Counted from the first letter of the stretch, positions 44,026 to 55,900 are shown. The stretch is DNA of 64,000 nt from Prosapia bicincta (GCA_036971475.1 JBAIZL010000006.1:63116898-63180897); one strand, 5' to 3'. Numbers and translations: made by a program. The notes: generated by a model from the letters alone, not told the origin.

Positions 44026-44615
44026 AAATACGTGTTCTCAGAGTTTCCCGAGCAATGCAGGAGCATTTGCAGATTTCTGTTGCTTTTCTTTTCGCTTCTA
44101 TAAAACGCTCGTGTAGAAGACGTATTAAATTTCTATCATTTGACGAAAAGAAATCACATCTTTCGAACAAATCTTGAGAAAATGGAAAGGTAAAGCGTAA
44201 AGGGAAACATGATTCCAAGAGGAAACGAAAGTAACAAGCCAATTTTACAAATTGCCCCGGTTCTATGTAAATATATTGCCCCGGCCTCGGGTGAAGCTGT
44301 ATTGTGTGTTGAATAAAGTGAGAGACAGTTCTACTCTCGTTAAAATATTGTAACTAATTTCAATTCCGATGAAAGAAATGTTTTCCAATGCTTTCAATAA
44401 AGAGTAGCCTTCAAAAAGAAAATGTTCTTCCAAAGACCAGCCAATATTGACGTTTTCTGTTTGAGGGGAACTTTGTGCGAGAAGTTTAATAGTATGATGA
44501 ACTTTATGATTAAAACATTTTTATCATTAAAATATAATTAATTATCTTAACTCATCATCATTTCAGTGCTCGTAGTCCGTGTGTATCTAATACATAAGGA
44601 AAACCTTCATTTTCT
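44026..44615. other. Intergenic DNA, nothing firm
   Basis: Two overlapping frames of 64-76 codons at 43983-44242 begin in the satellite edge and have no recognisable motif. Confidence 0.35.
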
Positions 44616-44710
44616 AGGTACAGGAAAGTAGTCTCAGTGCTAAAGTGCTGGATTTCAAACTTCTAGTTCCTCAGTTCAAATTTAACCAGGACTTCAAGTT
44701 TTTTTTTAAA
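44616..44710 (+). repeat. Possible tRNA-derived SINE fragment
   Basis: TAGTCTCAGTGCTAAAGTGC resembles a tRNA D-arm/A-box region and CAGTTCAAATTTAACC, about 30 bases later, a T-arm/B box; a T-rich run follows. Not a functional tRNA because the arms do not all pair. Confidence 0.3.
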
Positions 44711-44719
44711 TTTCGATTA

Positions 44720-44850
44720 TTGAATAAATATTTGCAAAAAAATTAATTATCATCAATTATCATTTACTATAGGTATTAAAAAAAATGTATTTGAATTGAT
44801 TGGATGTATAAAAACGTATTTTATCAACGATTGAAAATTTCTACTATAAA
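44720..44850 (+). repeat. Dispersed repeat family R1, copy 8 (partial)
   Basis: Right-hand fragment: ATCATTTACTATAGGTATTA, TTTGAATTGATTGGATG, ATCAACGATTGAAAATTTC. Confidence 0.6.
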
Positions 44851-44857
44851 TATAATA

Positions 44858-45270
44858 GTATATAAAAATCCAATGGTGTCTATCTGTGTGTGTGTGTTAC
44901 CCAATCACGTAAAAATTACTTTACCCACTAAGCTGAAATTTTACATAGACATTCATAGGGTCCCTGGTTAACACATAGGCCTACTTTTATTTAGAAATTC
45001 CGTCAGGGCACCATCCCACGGGGCTTGATAACCCCTTTAACACTCAGTTTTCCATACTCCATTTAATACTTAGCTTGACTTAATCAACTGGTAATCACCT
45101 GTAACAGTCACTTTTAAACACATTTAAACAGCTGATAGTAATTTTTATGATTGTTTGTTATTGATCTTGCGAGGTTAGTTATACGTTACTTTACAAATGT
45201 TGTGTTACATTGCTTTTCCTTCATTTGGGTTTCAAGACAATAATCAGTAGGTTTATAGTTTGATATATTT
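44858..45270 (+). repeat. Helitron-like dispersed repeat, copy 1
   Basis: Starts near AGTATATAAAAATCCAATGG and TGTCTATCTGTGTGTG, then AAGCTGAAATTTTACATAG, GGTCCCTGGTTAACACATAG, GCCTACTTTTATTTAG and later GATATATTTATTGG. The start of copy 2, TCTATACTATTATATA, is of the kind found at the 5' end of many animal Helitrons; the 3' CTAG-type end was not located. Confidence 0.5.
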
Positions 45271-45700
45271 ATTGGAAACAAATCTATACTATTATATACA
45301 AATCTTATGGTGTCTGTCTGTGTGAGTATTACTCAATCAGGTAAAAAATACTGGATCCATTAAGATAAAATTGGGCATTTATTTCCGGTTCCAACGTGTT
45401 CGATTTTAGCGACAAAAATTATACCGGGCGACGAAGAAAGTCATCAGAGATATGAAAAAAATTATGAAAACTCTCGCTCATGCCCTAAAAGTTGACAATT
45501 TTGGAAAAATGTAATTCTCCCCCCCAATGTGGTGCTAATAGTGCTGGTAAAAATGCACATTGTCCACCCCCATACAATGCATATAAAATGAATCAATAAA
45601 ATTTCCTGAAGGTATATTGACAATTATTGATTGCTATTTCCACGAAGGTTAATTTTATATACCTATAAAGTATGCAGTCAGAATAGATTTGGTTGTAATT

Positions 45701-45991
45701 TTATACGTTAACCAGGTGTACACATGTAAAGGTAGAAAAGAGATCACGTGACGAAGTATTACTCCACGGAAATTGACGTTTATTAAGGTAATGTTGTATA
45801 AAATTACAAACAAATAGCCTGCGGACAGCAGAGAAGCTGCGTCGTCGTCGCTGCCGGATACTGTTTCGGTATCCAGGAAGACTGCTCCCCTCGTAAGAGG
45901 AAGTACCGCAAGACCGAGTACAGGGGGATCCCGCTGCTGTAGCTACCGGCTGGGAGAGAGTCTGGCGTCGCCGCCGTCGGCCGAAGACCAA
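45701..45991 (-). CDS. Antisense frame over the GC-rich cargo, probably shadow
   Basis: A 96-codon minus-strand frame beginning MVFGRRRRRQTL overlaps the plus-strand basic frames. CG-rich codons (CGN/CGC) read as Arg on both strands, so this is probably a mirror of the plus-strand coding relic. Confidence 0.12.
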   Translation of the reverse strand: MVFGRRRRRQTLSQPVATAAGSPCTRSCGTSSYEGSSLPGYRNSIRQRRRRSFSAVRRLFVCNFIQHYLNKRQFPWSNTSSRDLFSTFTCVHLVNV

Positions 45992-46015
45992 ACCGGCCCG
46001 TGTCGAGGAGCTTAA

Positions 46016-46303
46016 GAGGAAGTATTCCTACTGGGACTCCGAGTAGGCAGACGAACCAGCACTGAGCTGATCCCAGACGACGAGCTTACGACATCTTTTA
46101 AAGAAATTACTGAACTCGTTCTGGCTCCGGGGGTCTACGTCCCGGACAAAGATTTCGCCGAAGGCAACATCCAGATCTACGAAGAACTTTTGAGGGGCAA
46201 TGAGGAAAAAGAGCTACGCACTAAACGCCTGTGGCGCAACAAGCAGCGGGCATGGCGAAGGCGACGACGGAGAGAAGCTGAAGCAGCCTCCCTAGGTAAA
46301 TAG
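46016..46303 (+). CDS. Arginine-rich open frame or exon-like cargo, product unknown
   Basis: 95 codons without ATG, open from TAA at 46013 to TAG at 46301, in GC-rich sequence. The peptide includes ELIPDDELTTSFKEITELVL, then APGVYVPDKDFAEGNIQIYE, then a basic tail with WRNKQRAWRRRRRRE. This composition looks like real protein. CTAG^GTAAAT just before the stop is a good splice donor, so it could be an exon. Upstream, another frame (WRRRRRPKTKPARVEELKRK then YSYWDSE, stop) gives a similar basic composition, suggesting one original coding region broken by a frameshift. I do not recognise the family. It lies wholly inside the inverted-repeat element. Confidence 0.4.
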   Translation, partial: EEVFLLGLRVGRRTSTELIPDDELTTSFKEITELVLAPGVYVPDKDFAEGNIQIYEELLRGNEEKELRTKRLWRNKQRAWRRRRRREAEAASLGK

Positions 46304-46798
46304 AATGTTTGCTGTATTAAAATAAAATTGAAATTTTTTGTATTCTTTTTAAATATGTATAATTTTGTAGTAATTTTTTTTAAATAAACACCCCAAATCT
46401 GTTAAAATAGGTATATAGTATTGTAGAAAATTACAACCAAATACTGCGCGCTGTTGATACGCGGACGTAGTACTTCTTACTACTCCGCAGTTATTTTTTT
46501 ACCGAACTCAACAATGAATTTTTTGCCCAAATTTAAATAATTAAGAATTTTATTTATTTCCCTAAGCGAGAGTTTTCATTACTTTTTTCGTATTTCCTGA
46601 TGACTTTCTGGTCGCCCAGTATACTTTTTCGCCCGGTCGAACACGTTGGAACGGGAAATTAATTTCCCGAAATTTTACATGGACATTCTTAAGGTCCCTG
46701 GTTAACACATAGGCCTATTTTTATTTAGAAATGCTTTGGAAACTCCCTTAACGGTAAATTTATAACGGTGTGATATATTTATTGGGAGTTAATTTCAG

Positions 46799-46803
<5 letters not shown>

Positions 46804-46870
<67 letters not shown>
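46804..46870. repeat. (TA)n microsatellite
   Basis: About 32 TA units between the Helitron-like repeat and a Penelope-like end. Confidence 0.95.
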
Positions 46871-46875
<5 letters not shown>

Positions 46876-46985
46876 AAATAACTTCAAAAAGTTCATAATC
46901 AAGATATATTTTATTCAACATTTACAATTATGCTGAAGCTTTTCGCCGGAGTATAGTTCCAGCATTCTCAAAGACTACTAACATG
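46871..46985 (-). mobile_element. Penelope-like end
   Basis: On the minus strand: TTTGAGAATGCTGGAACT, a loop, CTCCGGCGAAAAGCTTCAGC and a tail towards the (TA)n. The stem is GCTGGA/TCCGGC, with TTGAGAA in place of CTGANGA. A short upstream frame on the minus strand (about 47120-47220, KDFTPIGLFNSPKLNLN) may be the end of its coding region. Confidence 0.6.
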
Positions 46986-47869
46986 GTTTGTAAAATTATT
47001 TAAACATTACTCTAATTGATTGCACTATGTACATAAACCACTGATATCTTATTTCTTTAATCTATTTGCTTTACATAAAATGAACTATCTGTTTGATAAA
47101 ATCTTAAATTCTATCTAAAACATGAAAAAATTGTGTTATGTTTAGATTTAATTTGGGACTGTTAAACAGCCCAATAGGTGTAAAATCTTTGGAAGGTTTA
47201 TCATCTTCGTATCACACTGGCTGTTATTAACAGCCATCACAATGCAGCAGCGCCGCTCCAATAAGCATTTAAAGGTTGAAACAGCGTTCTATTTAGAAGT
47301 CAATATCGAAACGTTGCTATTGAATCGTTGTCTATTACTCCGTCCGCCATCTTAGTCACGTGGCTAGACGTCTTTGTTCCTATTTCTGTCCCACTAAACT
47401 TCAGGAAACCAATTTAGCACAAACTTAACAACTTAAATGAAGCACGGATAGTTGAAGTGGAAAAGGGGTAAATTATAGCCGATTACTTTAAAAGAGTTTT
47501 CAGGTTGATCTGAGATACTTCAGTAGCGTTAAATGTCGCGGAAATAGTTTGTTATGGTGACACAAAATTGTTTGTAACGGGGATACAAACATCTAAAGTA
47601 TACTCAAACTTTATGCTATGAAGGACCGAATGTTCTGGAAAGATGTTTGCAGGCTACAAATTAGTATAACTATTAGTAATACTATCTGTTATTATAGTAC
47701 CGTAATATTTTTTTTGCCTGACTAAAAACAAAAAAAATAAAAATTTTCCGAAATCACTACTTACCCTCACCACCACGCATTTATCGGAGTTTACTCCATC
47801 AATAATAACTATTATTTCCATTGTTAAAGTTGTAACTTAAAAACAAGAAAAGAGTGAATTTATTAATAC
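46986..47869. other. Intergenic DNA with a scrap related to the 2-kb foldback
   Basis: CCGCCATCTTAGTCACGTGG and CCCACTAAACTTCAGGAA (47346-47408) match the inner edge of the left arm of the foldback at 1.8-2.9 kb. No gene recognised. Confidence 0.4.
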
Positions 47870-48105
47870 AGTTATTAACAATGTTAATACATAATGTAAC
47901 ATAATATTTGTGTTAAAGCAGTTCTTTACAACATAACGTATAACAAAAAAGAGTCTGAAAAATGGAAACATATGTTATCATTCAATTCACTTTGAGGTGA
48001 CTCATTGCGTAACCTGGCAATTTATACTGACGCTATTAATCTGACGAAATAATACTGACGCGAAGTTGTATGCTGATGTCCATCTAATAGGTTTTTGTAG
48101 TTGTT
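47870..48105 (+). repeat. Dispersed repeat family R2, copy 3 (partial)
   Basis: CAATTCACTTTGAGGTGACT, CATTGCGTAACCTGG, ATACTGACGCGAAGTTGTAT and GTCCATCTAATAGG match the right part of R2. Confidence 0.75.
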
Positions 48106-48954
48106 GTTATAAAAGTTTTCACTTCAAAAACATACTTTTTTCGAGCATACTTTATTTAGGTCCCTAATTAGTCACTTTAATTATTACTGCGAAAAAGAAA
48201 ATCATTATTTATGATATTTTATATATATATAATTTTGTGAAAAATAATTTGGTAAAGAAAAAGAGAATTACATACAGGAAATCCACAAATACAATTTTTC
48301 TAAAATATTTATCAAAGGAACATTCTAGAAAAATTTATAATCGTAAAATATTGTAAATTTTGTTTAGATACTGCTTTATGTGAGCATAGATATAGGCGAT
48401 TACTTGTAAAAAGCGGCTAAATTTAAAATGTTGTGAAAAATTTCTATTTAACCTGAGTGATTGAGAAAGGTTTCGAACAGCGTAACCCCAGGTCAAAGTT
48501 TGAGAGTATTATTAATTATTATTCAATGGGAATTAATTTTTTATCTAATTTTAGTACAGCTATAGATTCAATGGCCCTTTATGATCCTGGGAAGCCCCAG
48601 CACGGCGCACACGCAGGTAGTTTGCCACCCGTTGGGATGCGTGTAATGCGTACATAATTGGCGGATTTATACCCCGTCGGGGTTACCTCGACCAGTGATT
48701 GTCTTTTAAATAGAATTCGGATTAGGACTTTCTGCTACATATCGGGCCTATTTAGCTGTTAACAATATAATATCTAACTTATAAGTGAATGTTTTTGAGG
48801 TTTAACATCCCCTGTAATGAACTGCGGACATAGGTATGATTAGGGCAGGAACAAGACACCCTGTTATAGTGTACGGGAAAGATATCATTGCACTGGGTTG
48901 CGTACATGATACAGACCTACTCTCTAACTGGGTCATTAAAAGGTGCCTATTCGT
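48106..48954. other. Intergenic DNA, nothing firm
   Basis: A GC-richer stretch (48570-48700) could be a retroposon scrap; no family recognised. Confidence 0.35.
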
Positions 48955-49355
48955 TTGGTAAGATAGACTTGGGCAGCGTCACGTGACTCGCAAGCCAATA
49001 GTTATTATGAAAGGCGTATAGCATATGAAGGAAACACTGATATCACATTTAAAAAGTTTTTATGTTTACCCGTTTCCTAGCTTGCAAATAAAGGAAGGTT
49101 AGTTCGACTTAATCACTTTGATTCAACTTACTCGCCTTTAGTTATTATGAAAGTCCTAGTGCAATGTTAAGAAAGCACTTTCATCAAATTTATGGAAAAG
49201 GTGTTCACATTAACCCATTGCCCTGCTTGTATGGAAAGAAAGGTTAGATAGACTTAGGCAGCGCCACTTGAATCACACGCCTTTTGTTATGAAAAGCCTA
49301 TGCCATATTAAGAAAAGTTCGACATCACATCAATGGAAAAGGGATTGAACTGGAT
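48955..49355 (+). repeat. Roughly 140-bp tandem repeat, three diverged copies
   Basis: Units start near 48960, 49098 and 49231. Each has a GTTAGATAGACTTAGGCAGC-type start (with CAC-GTGACTC), GTTATTATGAAAG, a CATATTAAGAAAG segment, ATCACATTTATGG and a CCCATTGCCCTGCTTG-like end. Similarity between copies is moderate, so the triplication is old. Confidence 0.75.
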
Positions 49356-49573
49356 TTTAGAAAGTGTCTTGAAAGACCCATTAAAGTCTGTAATAACTTT
49401 AACATTTCCTTTTATGGCAATCACCTGAAACCTAAGGACCACTTACCGGACGATATAATACCCTAATCAAGGGTTTAAGTAATAAGTTGTTTTCTGTTTT
49501 GCTATTTTAATGAAATTTACACATTTAGGTTTAATATAAACTTTTATTTAAGCAGTTATCTAACATTACACTC

Positions 49574-49576
<3 letters not shown>
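49356..49576. other. Intergenic DNA, nothing recognised
   Basis: No supported feature. Confidence 0.4.
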
Positions 49577-49639
<63 letters not shown>

Positions 49640-49670
49640 TTCTCGGTCTATCTCTTTCCCACTCTCTCTC
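49577..49670. repeat. (CT)n microsatellite
   Basis: About 30 uninterrupted CT units followed by an interrupted stretch. The Arg-Glu frame on the minus strand is an artefact. Confidence 0.95.
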
Positions 49671-50678
49671 TGTCTTTCTTTACTTCCTTGCGATTCTAAA
49701 ATATCTCTCTTCTGACTGTCAGTTTCTTTATGTTTAATATCTCTCCGAAATATTTCTGTGAATGGTCTGGTCACTTTGTTTACACATCCGTTAAACTTGG
49801 CCTCCATTATAATGTTTTCTAGATAATGTACCTGAATTTAATTCCTATCCAAACCTAGGTTATTCCGACCATATTTTCCAATGTTCCTCAAGCATCTTCC
49901 TTGCTGATGCTTGTATCCCAATCAAACCGTGTAGTTTTTTTCCCGGTTTGTTTATGTATACTTATTGCATTTATTCAATGCTTTTATTTTAGAAATTTAA
50001 ATGTTACTATGAATGTTTGATATTATAGCTATACATTTGGTTTATAATAACAATCTTTAAAATTTCTTTACAGCCGCAGCTAGTATGACTTGTCACTTTA
50101 CCAATTACACGGCAATATACCGTACATAATGAAATGTTCAGATACCTTTTGTAAGCAAATTGAGGAGTTGCCGAGCGTAGTAAACGATATTAAGGTCGTG
50201 CGATCCATCAGAGCTAAAGTCAATTTTAAAACTTAACTTCTAAGTTAACGGTTACCCTGGGAACATTGACAGGTCCTAAAGTAACTCTTCAGTCCACTTC
50301 GTCATATGTCTTGTCCGTCGGTCAGCAGATCCGCAGTAGTGCTCTATATTTACCTCGCTTCATTAGATGGCCAAAATAATACACCCATTTCTTGTTTCCC
50401 CACGTCTCTCTACACAGAAGAAGCATTACAAGGGCGCTCAAATATATTCCATCATAAGTTTATATGCGTATATTTCCAAATCAACAAACTTTTTCATCAG
50501 CGATTCGGTTAATCGACGATCGGCATCAGTTAATAAAACCAGAAACACAACATTTTTGAGATCTGACTTTAAGAGGTTAACTTGACTGTTTCCAATAAAC
50601 ATGCACTGTAATATATGCCGTTACTTTTCTTTTTCTCATTTTTATTTCCTTTATATGGACAGGCTTTTGAAATATGGC
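49671..50678. other. Intergenic DNA, nothing recognised
   Basis: Two overlapping 68-72-codon plus-strand frames at 50306-50585 show no motif. Confidence 0.4.
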
Positions 50679-50706
50679 GTGTGTGTGTGTGTGTGTGTGT
50701 GTGTGT
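50679..50706. repeat. (GT)n microsatellite
   Basis: About 13 GT units. Confidence 0.9.
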
Positions 50707-52645
50707 CACACTCCACCTTTTCACTCTAGATTGACAGTGGATTTTTTTACTCGTATGACGTAATAGTGGGAAAATGTAAATACCCTGAAAAATAATAACG
50801 TGGAAAATAAATAATTATCCTTCCGGTATGTTTACGGAAAAGCGGGAACTATTGCTAAGAAATTCGCTAATAATACAGGTTTCAGTTGTATCTTGATTGC
50901 TCCTGAAACAAATGAAAACCTTTCTGCCTGTTATTTGACAAAAATTGTACATTATGTATATTATTTTTATTTAGTTTAGTTTAAAAATCTAGTTTCATTT
51001 ATGGATTTAATATTTATTTAAAGTAATTACCACGAAATGTTATCAATATTGTACGAACCGTAGAATAAATTTAAAATAGGCCTCTTAAGATATGTTTATG
51101 TGTTAAGTTTAAACCTTTTCCTTTATATGAGGTTGGTATTGGAATTTTATACTTGCTCAGTCAATAATAACTATTGTACAGACAATAATTGTTTGTAAAC
51201 GTGTTCAGCTCACAGCAAATATTGCCAGTGGTAACGACTTGAATACACGTACGGAATCTTTCAAACTTGTTGTGAACCGTGCTTGGCTTTGTTACATTTT
51301 GTTCGATTAGACAAATACATCTCCCATTTGACTGCGGAGGAGGAATCGCAATTTTATTAATTAATAACAGGCTATGTATTTTTGTAAACTAAATATGATA
51401 CACAAATGTAAAATGTGTTATAAACAAATATTACAACATATCGAGTAGTGTTTGTAACTACCCTGTAACTACAAAGACAAACGTATTAAGAAGTACTTAG
51501 AGAATATGTAACATTATAGTTAGTGTAAATGTAATGACCCACGTTATATACGTTTATGAATGTATATTTGAAACATTACAGAACAATACTTTGCTTTTCC
51601 TTAATTGTTTGAAAATAGTAACGTCCGCTTTAGTAAAAACAATTATCACTGAAAATAAGTTTTAAAATATCAGACATCTCACTACAAAGCATCCTTTATT
51701 TAGACTAAATATTAAAGCTGTTTCAGAGAAACAAATAATTTCTCGAGGGTCTCAAATCACAATAGAAATCGTTTTTTTTTTATCAATACGTAAAAACGCA
51801 AAGGAAGCCTAAAGCGAGTCATAAAAGTATGTATAAGGTGTAAACAATGTTACGCATAGAACATTCAATAGTCTCTACGTTTACACTAGACTGGAGCGCC
51901 GGTTAATATTGTAAAGCAACAACATACGCACGGTGGTATGTATAACATTGGCGATTCCGGCGCTAATTACGAGTAATACCGCGTCCCTTTTGTGTAATAA
52001 CGCCCATTCAGAGTGTTCCCTCAGGATCAGTGTGATATAGATACATGTTCAGTATTTCGAGAATGTAAGCGGTAACCGAATTGTTAGTAACCGAAATGTA
52101 CAGTACACAAAAGGTGTAGTGACATCTGTCACGTTGTACCTCAATACGTTGATGTGTATATGTTCTATGGAAATTGAAAATATTTCACAAAATTACCCAG
52201 ATTGTTAATTTAAATGTTAATTGCGTTTCAATTATTTTTTGGTAATTGCTTTTCAAAACAATGTGTGGTTCTGCAAATTTACAGAACTCAATACATACCT
52301 ATTCATTTTAATTTTTTTTTACATGCATAAATTTGTCTCGTAAATGTTTTGTTTCAGGTGTCACACAACAGCTTTACACGCAACGTAAATAAAAAAAAGA
52401 ATTAGTAATAACAGACTTCAATGCTTGATTAAATCATAAAATATATATACTTTTAACCTAAATATCGAAAACGTTTAAGGATTTATCAAAACAAAATTCT
52501 ATTTCTTTTAAAATATGTAGTAATTTCATAAAATAAGTAGTAACTCCACAAAATCAATTCTTTTCCAACGGTTATAGCAATTATAGCACTGCTTATTTAT
52601 AAGGAAGTAAAAAAGCAGTGAGCAAATTTTCGGTTTCTATGCGCT

Positions 52646-52649
<4 letters not shown>
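50707..52649. other. Intergenic DNA with one hairpin-like scrap
   Basis: At about 52072-52112 GGTAACCGAATTGTTAGTAA and CCGAAATGTACAG recall the GAAATGTAC side of the Penelope-like ends at 20.9 and 31.3 kb, but the CTGANGA side is missing. Otherwise no feature. Confidence 0.35.

Positions 52650-52738
<89 letters not shown>
52650..52738. repeat. (TA)n followed by (GT)n microsatellite
   Basis: About 13 TA units then about 31 GT units. Confidence 0.95.
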
Positions 52739-52741
<3 letters not shown>

Positions 52742-53062
52742 ATTATAATGGTACCGGTACCGGGTTTTGAGGGCGCAGGTTTGAGCGGCACCTTTTACCT
52801 TCTATGGCCTCTACAGGATTTTCATAATTATAGGAAACTTCTTCAAAAGATTTATAAGAAGTAAAAAACATTAAGCGTCAATATATATATATGCAGTAGA
52901 GAGTTGGTATGAAACCAGCGACACTATTAAAAAATAATAATAAAATATTTAATTTAATTGTAAATGCATTTTTTTACACTACAAATTAGCGAATGTACTA
53001 AGGATATTAACTGTTCATCATATGTAATTATATAGCCATATATAAACACACACACACATAAC
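52739..53062. other. AT-rich DNA, nothing recognised
   Basis: A GC-richer 50-bp piece (GGTACCGGTACCGGG) follows the microsatellite. Confidence 0.4.
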
Positions 53063-53235
53063 ACACATACATAGAAACATACATACATACATACATAGAT
53101 ACATACTTACATACTTACATAAATACATACATACATACATACATACATACATACATACATACATACATACATTCATACATACATACATACATACATACAT
53201 ACATACATACATACACCCATTCATTCATACATACC

Positions 53236-53326
<91 letters not shown>
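53063..53326. repeat. (CATA)n then (TA)n microsatellites
   Basis: A tetranucleotide tract (about 53063-53233, with a few variants) is followed by about 40 TA units (53245-53326). Together they form the left border of the next palindrome. Confidence 0.95.
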
Positions 53327-53328
<2 letters not shown>

Positions 53329-53588
53329 TATCTGGAGTACATCCGTTCATTCTGCAATCCATAAATTCGCAGTTCCGACGTTTCGCTAGAATCTCATCCA
53401 GCATTGACGAGGTGAACCCAACAACAGTAGACTCGCTCTTCTACTTTTGTTGGGTTCACCTTGTCAATGCTGAATGAGATTCTAGCGAAACGTCGGAACT
53501 GCGAATTTATGGACTGCAGAATGAACGGATGTACTCCAGATAGTAACTATTCATCATATTTTTCCATCCGTGAAGGAATACGTATCAG

Positions 53589-53591
<3 letters not shown>
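53327..53591 (+). mobile_element. Palindromic Penelope-like end pair, fourth family
   Basis: Arms of about 97 bp (53328-53424 and 53447-53544) are inverted copies separated by 22 bp. The right arm has GTCAATGCTGAATGAGATTC, then TAGCGAAACGTCGGAAC, then CGGATGTACTCCAG. It is followed by AACTATTCATCATATTTTTC and a CGTATCAGCATA edge before (CA)n. The family recurs at 62281-62430 with the same distal sequence. The 86-codon frame through it is not a gene. Confidence 0.75.
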
Positions 53592-53672
<81 letters not shown>

Positions 53673-53675
53673 CAC
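53592..53675. repeat. (CA)n microsatellite
   Basis: About 40 CA units with two changes; right border of the palindromic element (in the sister copy this border is (TA)n). Confidence 0.95.
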
Positions 53676-54400
53676 TTTAGTTAGTTGGGCCGAAAGTATT
53701 ACAGTTTTAAATCATGCCTAACCATGTGAGTTATTTCCCATGTGTGTTGTAACGACAGTTAATCACTGGCCTCCATAAGAGTAATGAGACACATTTGCGA
53801 CTTTGCGTTTTCACGAGGTATAACCAAGCATCCCGGCCACATTGTCACTCTATAGCATTAAATCCTAAAACTGTCCTAAGGGATGAATAAAACAATTCTG
53901 TAAAAATAGCTGTAGTTTTGCTCATGACATTATTTTCTAGAAAATAAGGGTCAAAACGTTAATGCGGTGGAGTATTAAGTAATCAATGTCGGTCTATTGA
54001 TATAGTGGGACTGTATTTTCGTATTGTTATTATATATGAATACTCTGTTTGGTGTATTATGTAACCGCTTTTTTTAGCATACGGTGTGTGTGTTTAATTA
54101 AAAGCAGTAATTTCAGTAAGAAAAGCGAGTAGGCAATTTCTCTATTACTTGTATGTTTCGGCAGAATTTATTTGAAATTTCTCTTATTCAACTGTTGACC
54201 TATATCACATCATTCTCTTCAGAAGTGAATTCTAAATAAGTTTTGTGAAGAGATTTCATTTCATCGTACTTCAAACCTAATTGTAATATATTTGTCGAGT
54301 CGGAGGTTTGGATTTTTAGACATTCATTTTAGAAAATACTCTATTTTCAATTTGTTAGTTCATTTAACGAAAAATCGACTAAATTATAAATATGTTGTGT
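53676..54400. other. Intergenic DNA, nothing recognised
   Basis: No supported feature. Confidence 0.4.
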
Positions 54401-55619
54401 GTGTGTGTTGCAACGTCCCACCCCACCCCACTCACTCTACTTTACTATCGTAACGTTAATGGTGTTACGCAGTTGTTACTTTTTATTATTTTAAATCGCG
54501 CCTGCTTATCTCTGTTGCACTCTCAGGCTCATGTAGCCTCGAGCATTCTTAAATTTTGTCTTGTGTTCACCCGTTATATGTCACGCCTAAACGCAAGCCA
54601 ATTCCCGCTGACTCCTACCTTAAAGTTTGTATGACCCCCATAAAATGGTTTACATGTTTTGTTGGGTCTTTTTATAGTCATACTGTAGTAAAGTAGTCAG
54701 CTGGAAAGAAACATTATTAATATGAACACACAATATATTCAAAAAATCTTACCACCTTAGAAGATCTGCAGTTACAGCAAGGGGACGTGCAAAATTTGAT
54801 CATGTTTAATATACCTTTTTTAAAGGCTCCTGTGTTCTTTAAACATGATCTCCCAGTAAACTTCGTCTCTGGGCTTCAATACAAAAAACCAACTAATTTT
54901 TAGAATAGCTCAATAAATTGGTTCTCAGGAGAGAACTCGTTTGAAGAAACACTAGGTTTTGAATTTTATATATTTATTAATTAATGAAATTTAATTAAAA
55001 TTGTACTTTGATTTTATAATCATTATTTATCAGTTGGAAAAATCTAAAAGTTTTATTGGTTGTTCAACACAGGATAAATATAATACCATAAGTTTTTATA
55101 ATGCATTTAATTACTGGTTTTTAAAATAAAAATATAAATATTTTCAACTAAAATACATTCGACTCTCTCTTTACTATTTCTTTGTTTTCATTGAAATCAC
55201 AAATAATTATTTAAATTTTTCTGATATTTTATATATTTAATTTCGACATTATATATAATTCATTAACTACATTTACATATTTGAACAAAAATTATTTCCT
55301 AATTACCCATAATAAAAAAAAATTTTATCCTCTGATTTCAAAATTGAATTGGTAAATTTTACATTCTTTAACAAATAATTTAAAAATTGGTTTAATTCTA
55401 TAATTCTGGTCTTCTTGAAAATGATTGGCTTATGGCCAAAACCACTTCGTGAATTTAATATTTATTATTCATTATTTAAGCATTTTTATTATACAAATTA
55501 TTTTTACTGAACTTAACATTTATTCAAAATTCAACACAGAGTGAAGCCATTGTTTAATTTTTATTGATAATTTTGAATTTAATATTTTAAACTTACTAAA
55601 TTTGACGTTATTTATTAAA

Positions 55620-55900
55620 ATAGAGAAAATGACTTGCCAAGGATTGCCCTGCCGGTTCTAGAGGTCTCTCGTCTGGATTCCAGGTCCCTGGACATCGGAA
55701 GTTGCCATCCCTGGTCAGTCGATGGAAGTCCTCCATTTTCACGTCCCGGAGGCTGAGTCTGAAGCCCTCGTCCATGGATGGAAGTAGACGGCGGAAACGT
55801 GGCTATTTGGTTCCATATGGCCTATGGTGGTTTTCCTAGGCGCTGATCGACATTACGACCGTTAGCACCTCGTATTAAAATTTTTTACAGACTGCCTTAC
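55620..55900 (+). repeat. GC-rich core of palindrome, left arm
   Basis: Contains GGACATCGGAAGTTGCCATC, GGAGGCTGAGTCTGAAGCCC and CACCTCGTATTAAAA. Far less AT-rich than the rest of the arm. No protein recognised in any frame. Confidence 0.7.

Larger units (their letters stand above)
45373..46669. mobile_element. Terminal-inverted-repeat element carrying a GC-rich coding-like segment
   Basis: The left end (GGGCATTTATTTCCGGTTCC, AACGTGTTCG, GAAAGTCATCA, ATGAAAACTCTCGCT) is inverted at the right end (46540-46669). The inverted ends are about 130-150 bp with moderate identity. AAATT lies immediately outside on both sides, a probable 5-bp target-site duplication that restores the interrupted Helitron-like repeat. 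Inside, 45830-46300 is GC-rich with arginine-rich frames. The GGG...CCC ends with a 5-bp duplication do not let me assign a superfamily. Confidence 0.72.
45286..46800 (+). repeat. Helitron-like dispersed repeat, copy 2, interrupted
   Basis: Left part 45286-45372 (TCTATACTATTATATACAAA, TGGTGTCTGTCTGTGTG) and right part 46670-46800 (AAATTTTACATGGACATTC, GGTCCCTGGTTAACACATAG, GATATATTTATTGG) are the two halves of one copy, split exactly within the AAATTTTACAT word by the element at 45373-46669. Confidence 0.65.

Noticed and set aside
53461..53721. Plus-strand frame sharing [20 protein letters not shown] with another at 62282
   Set aside because: The shared peptide is the translation of a palindromic Penelope-like end followed by a microsatellite, not a conserved gene.
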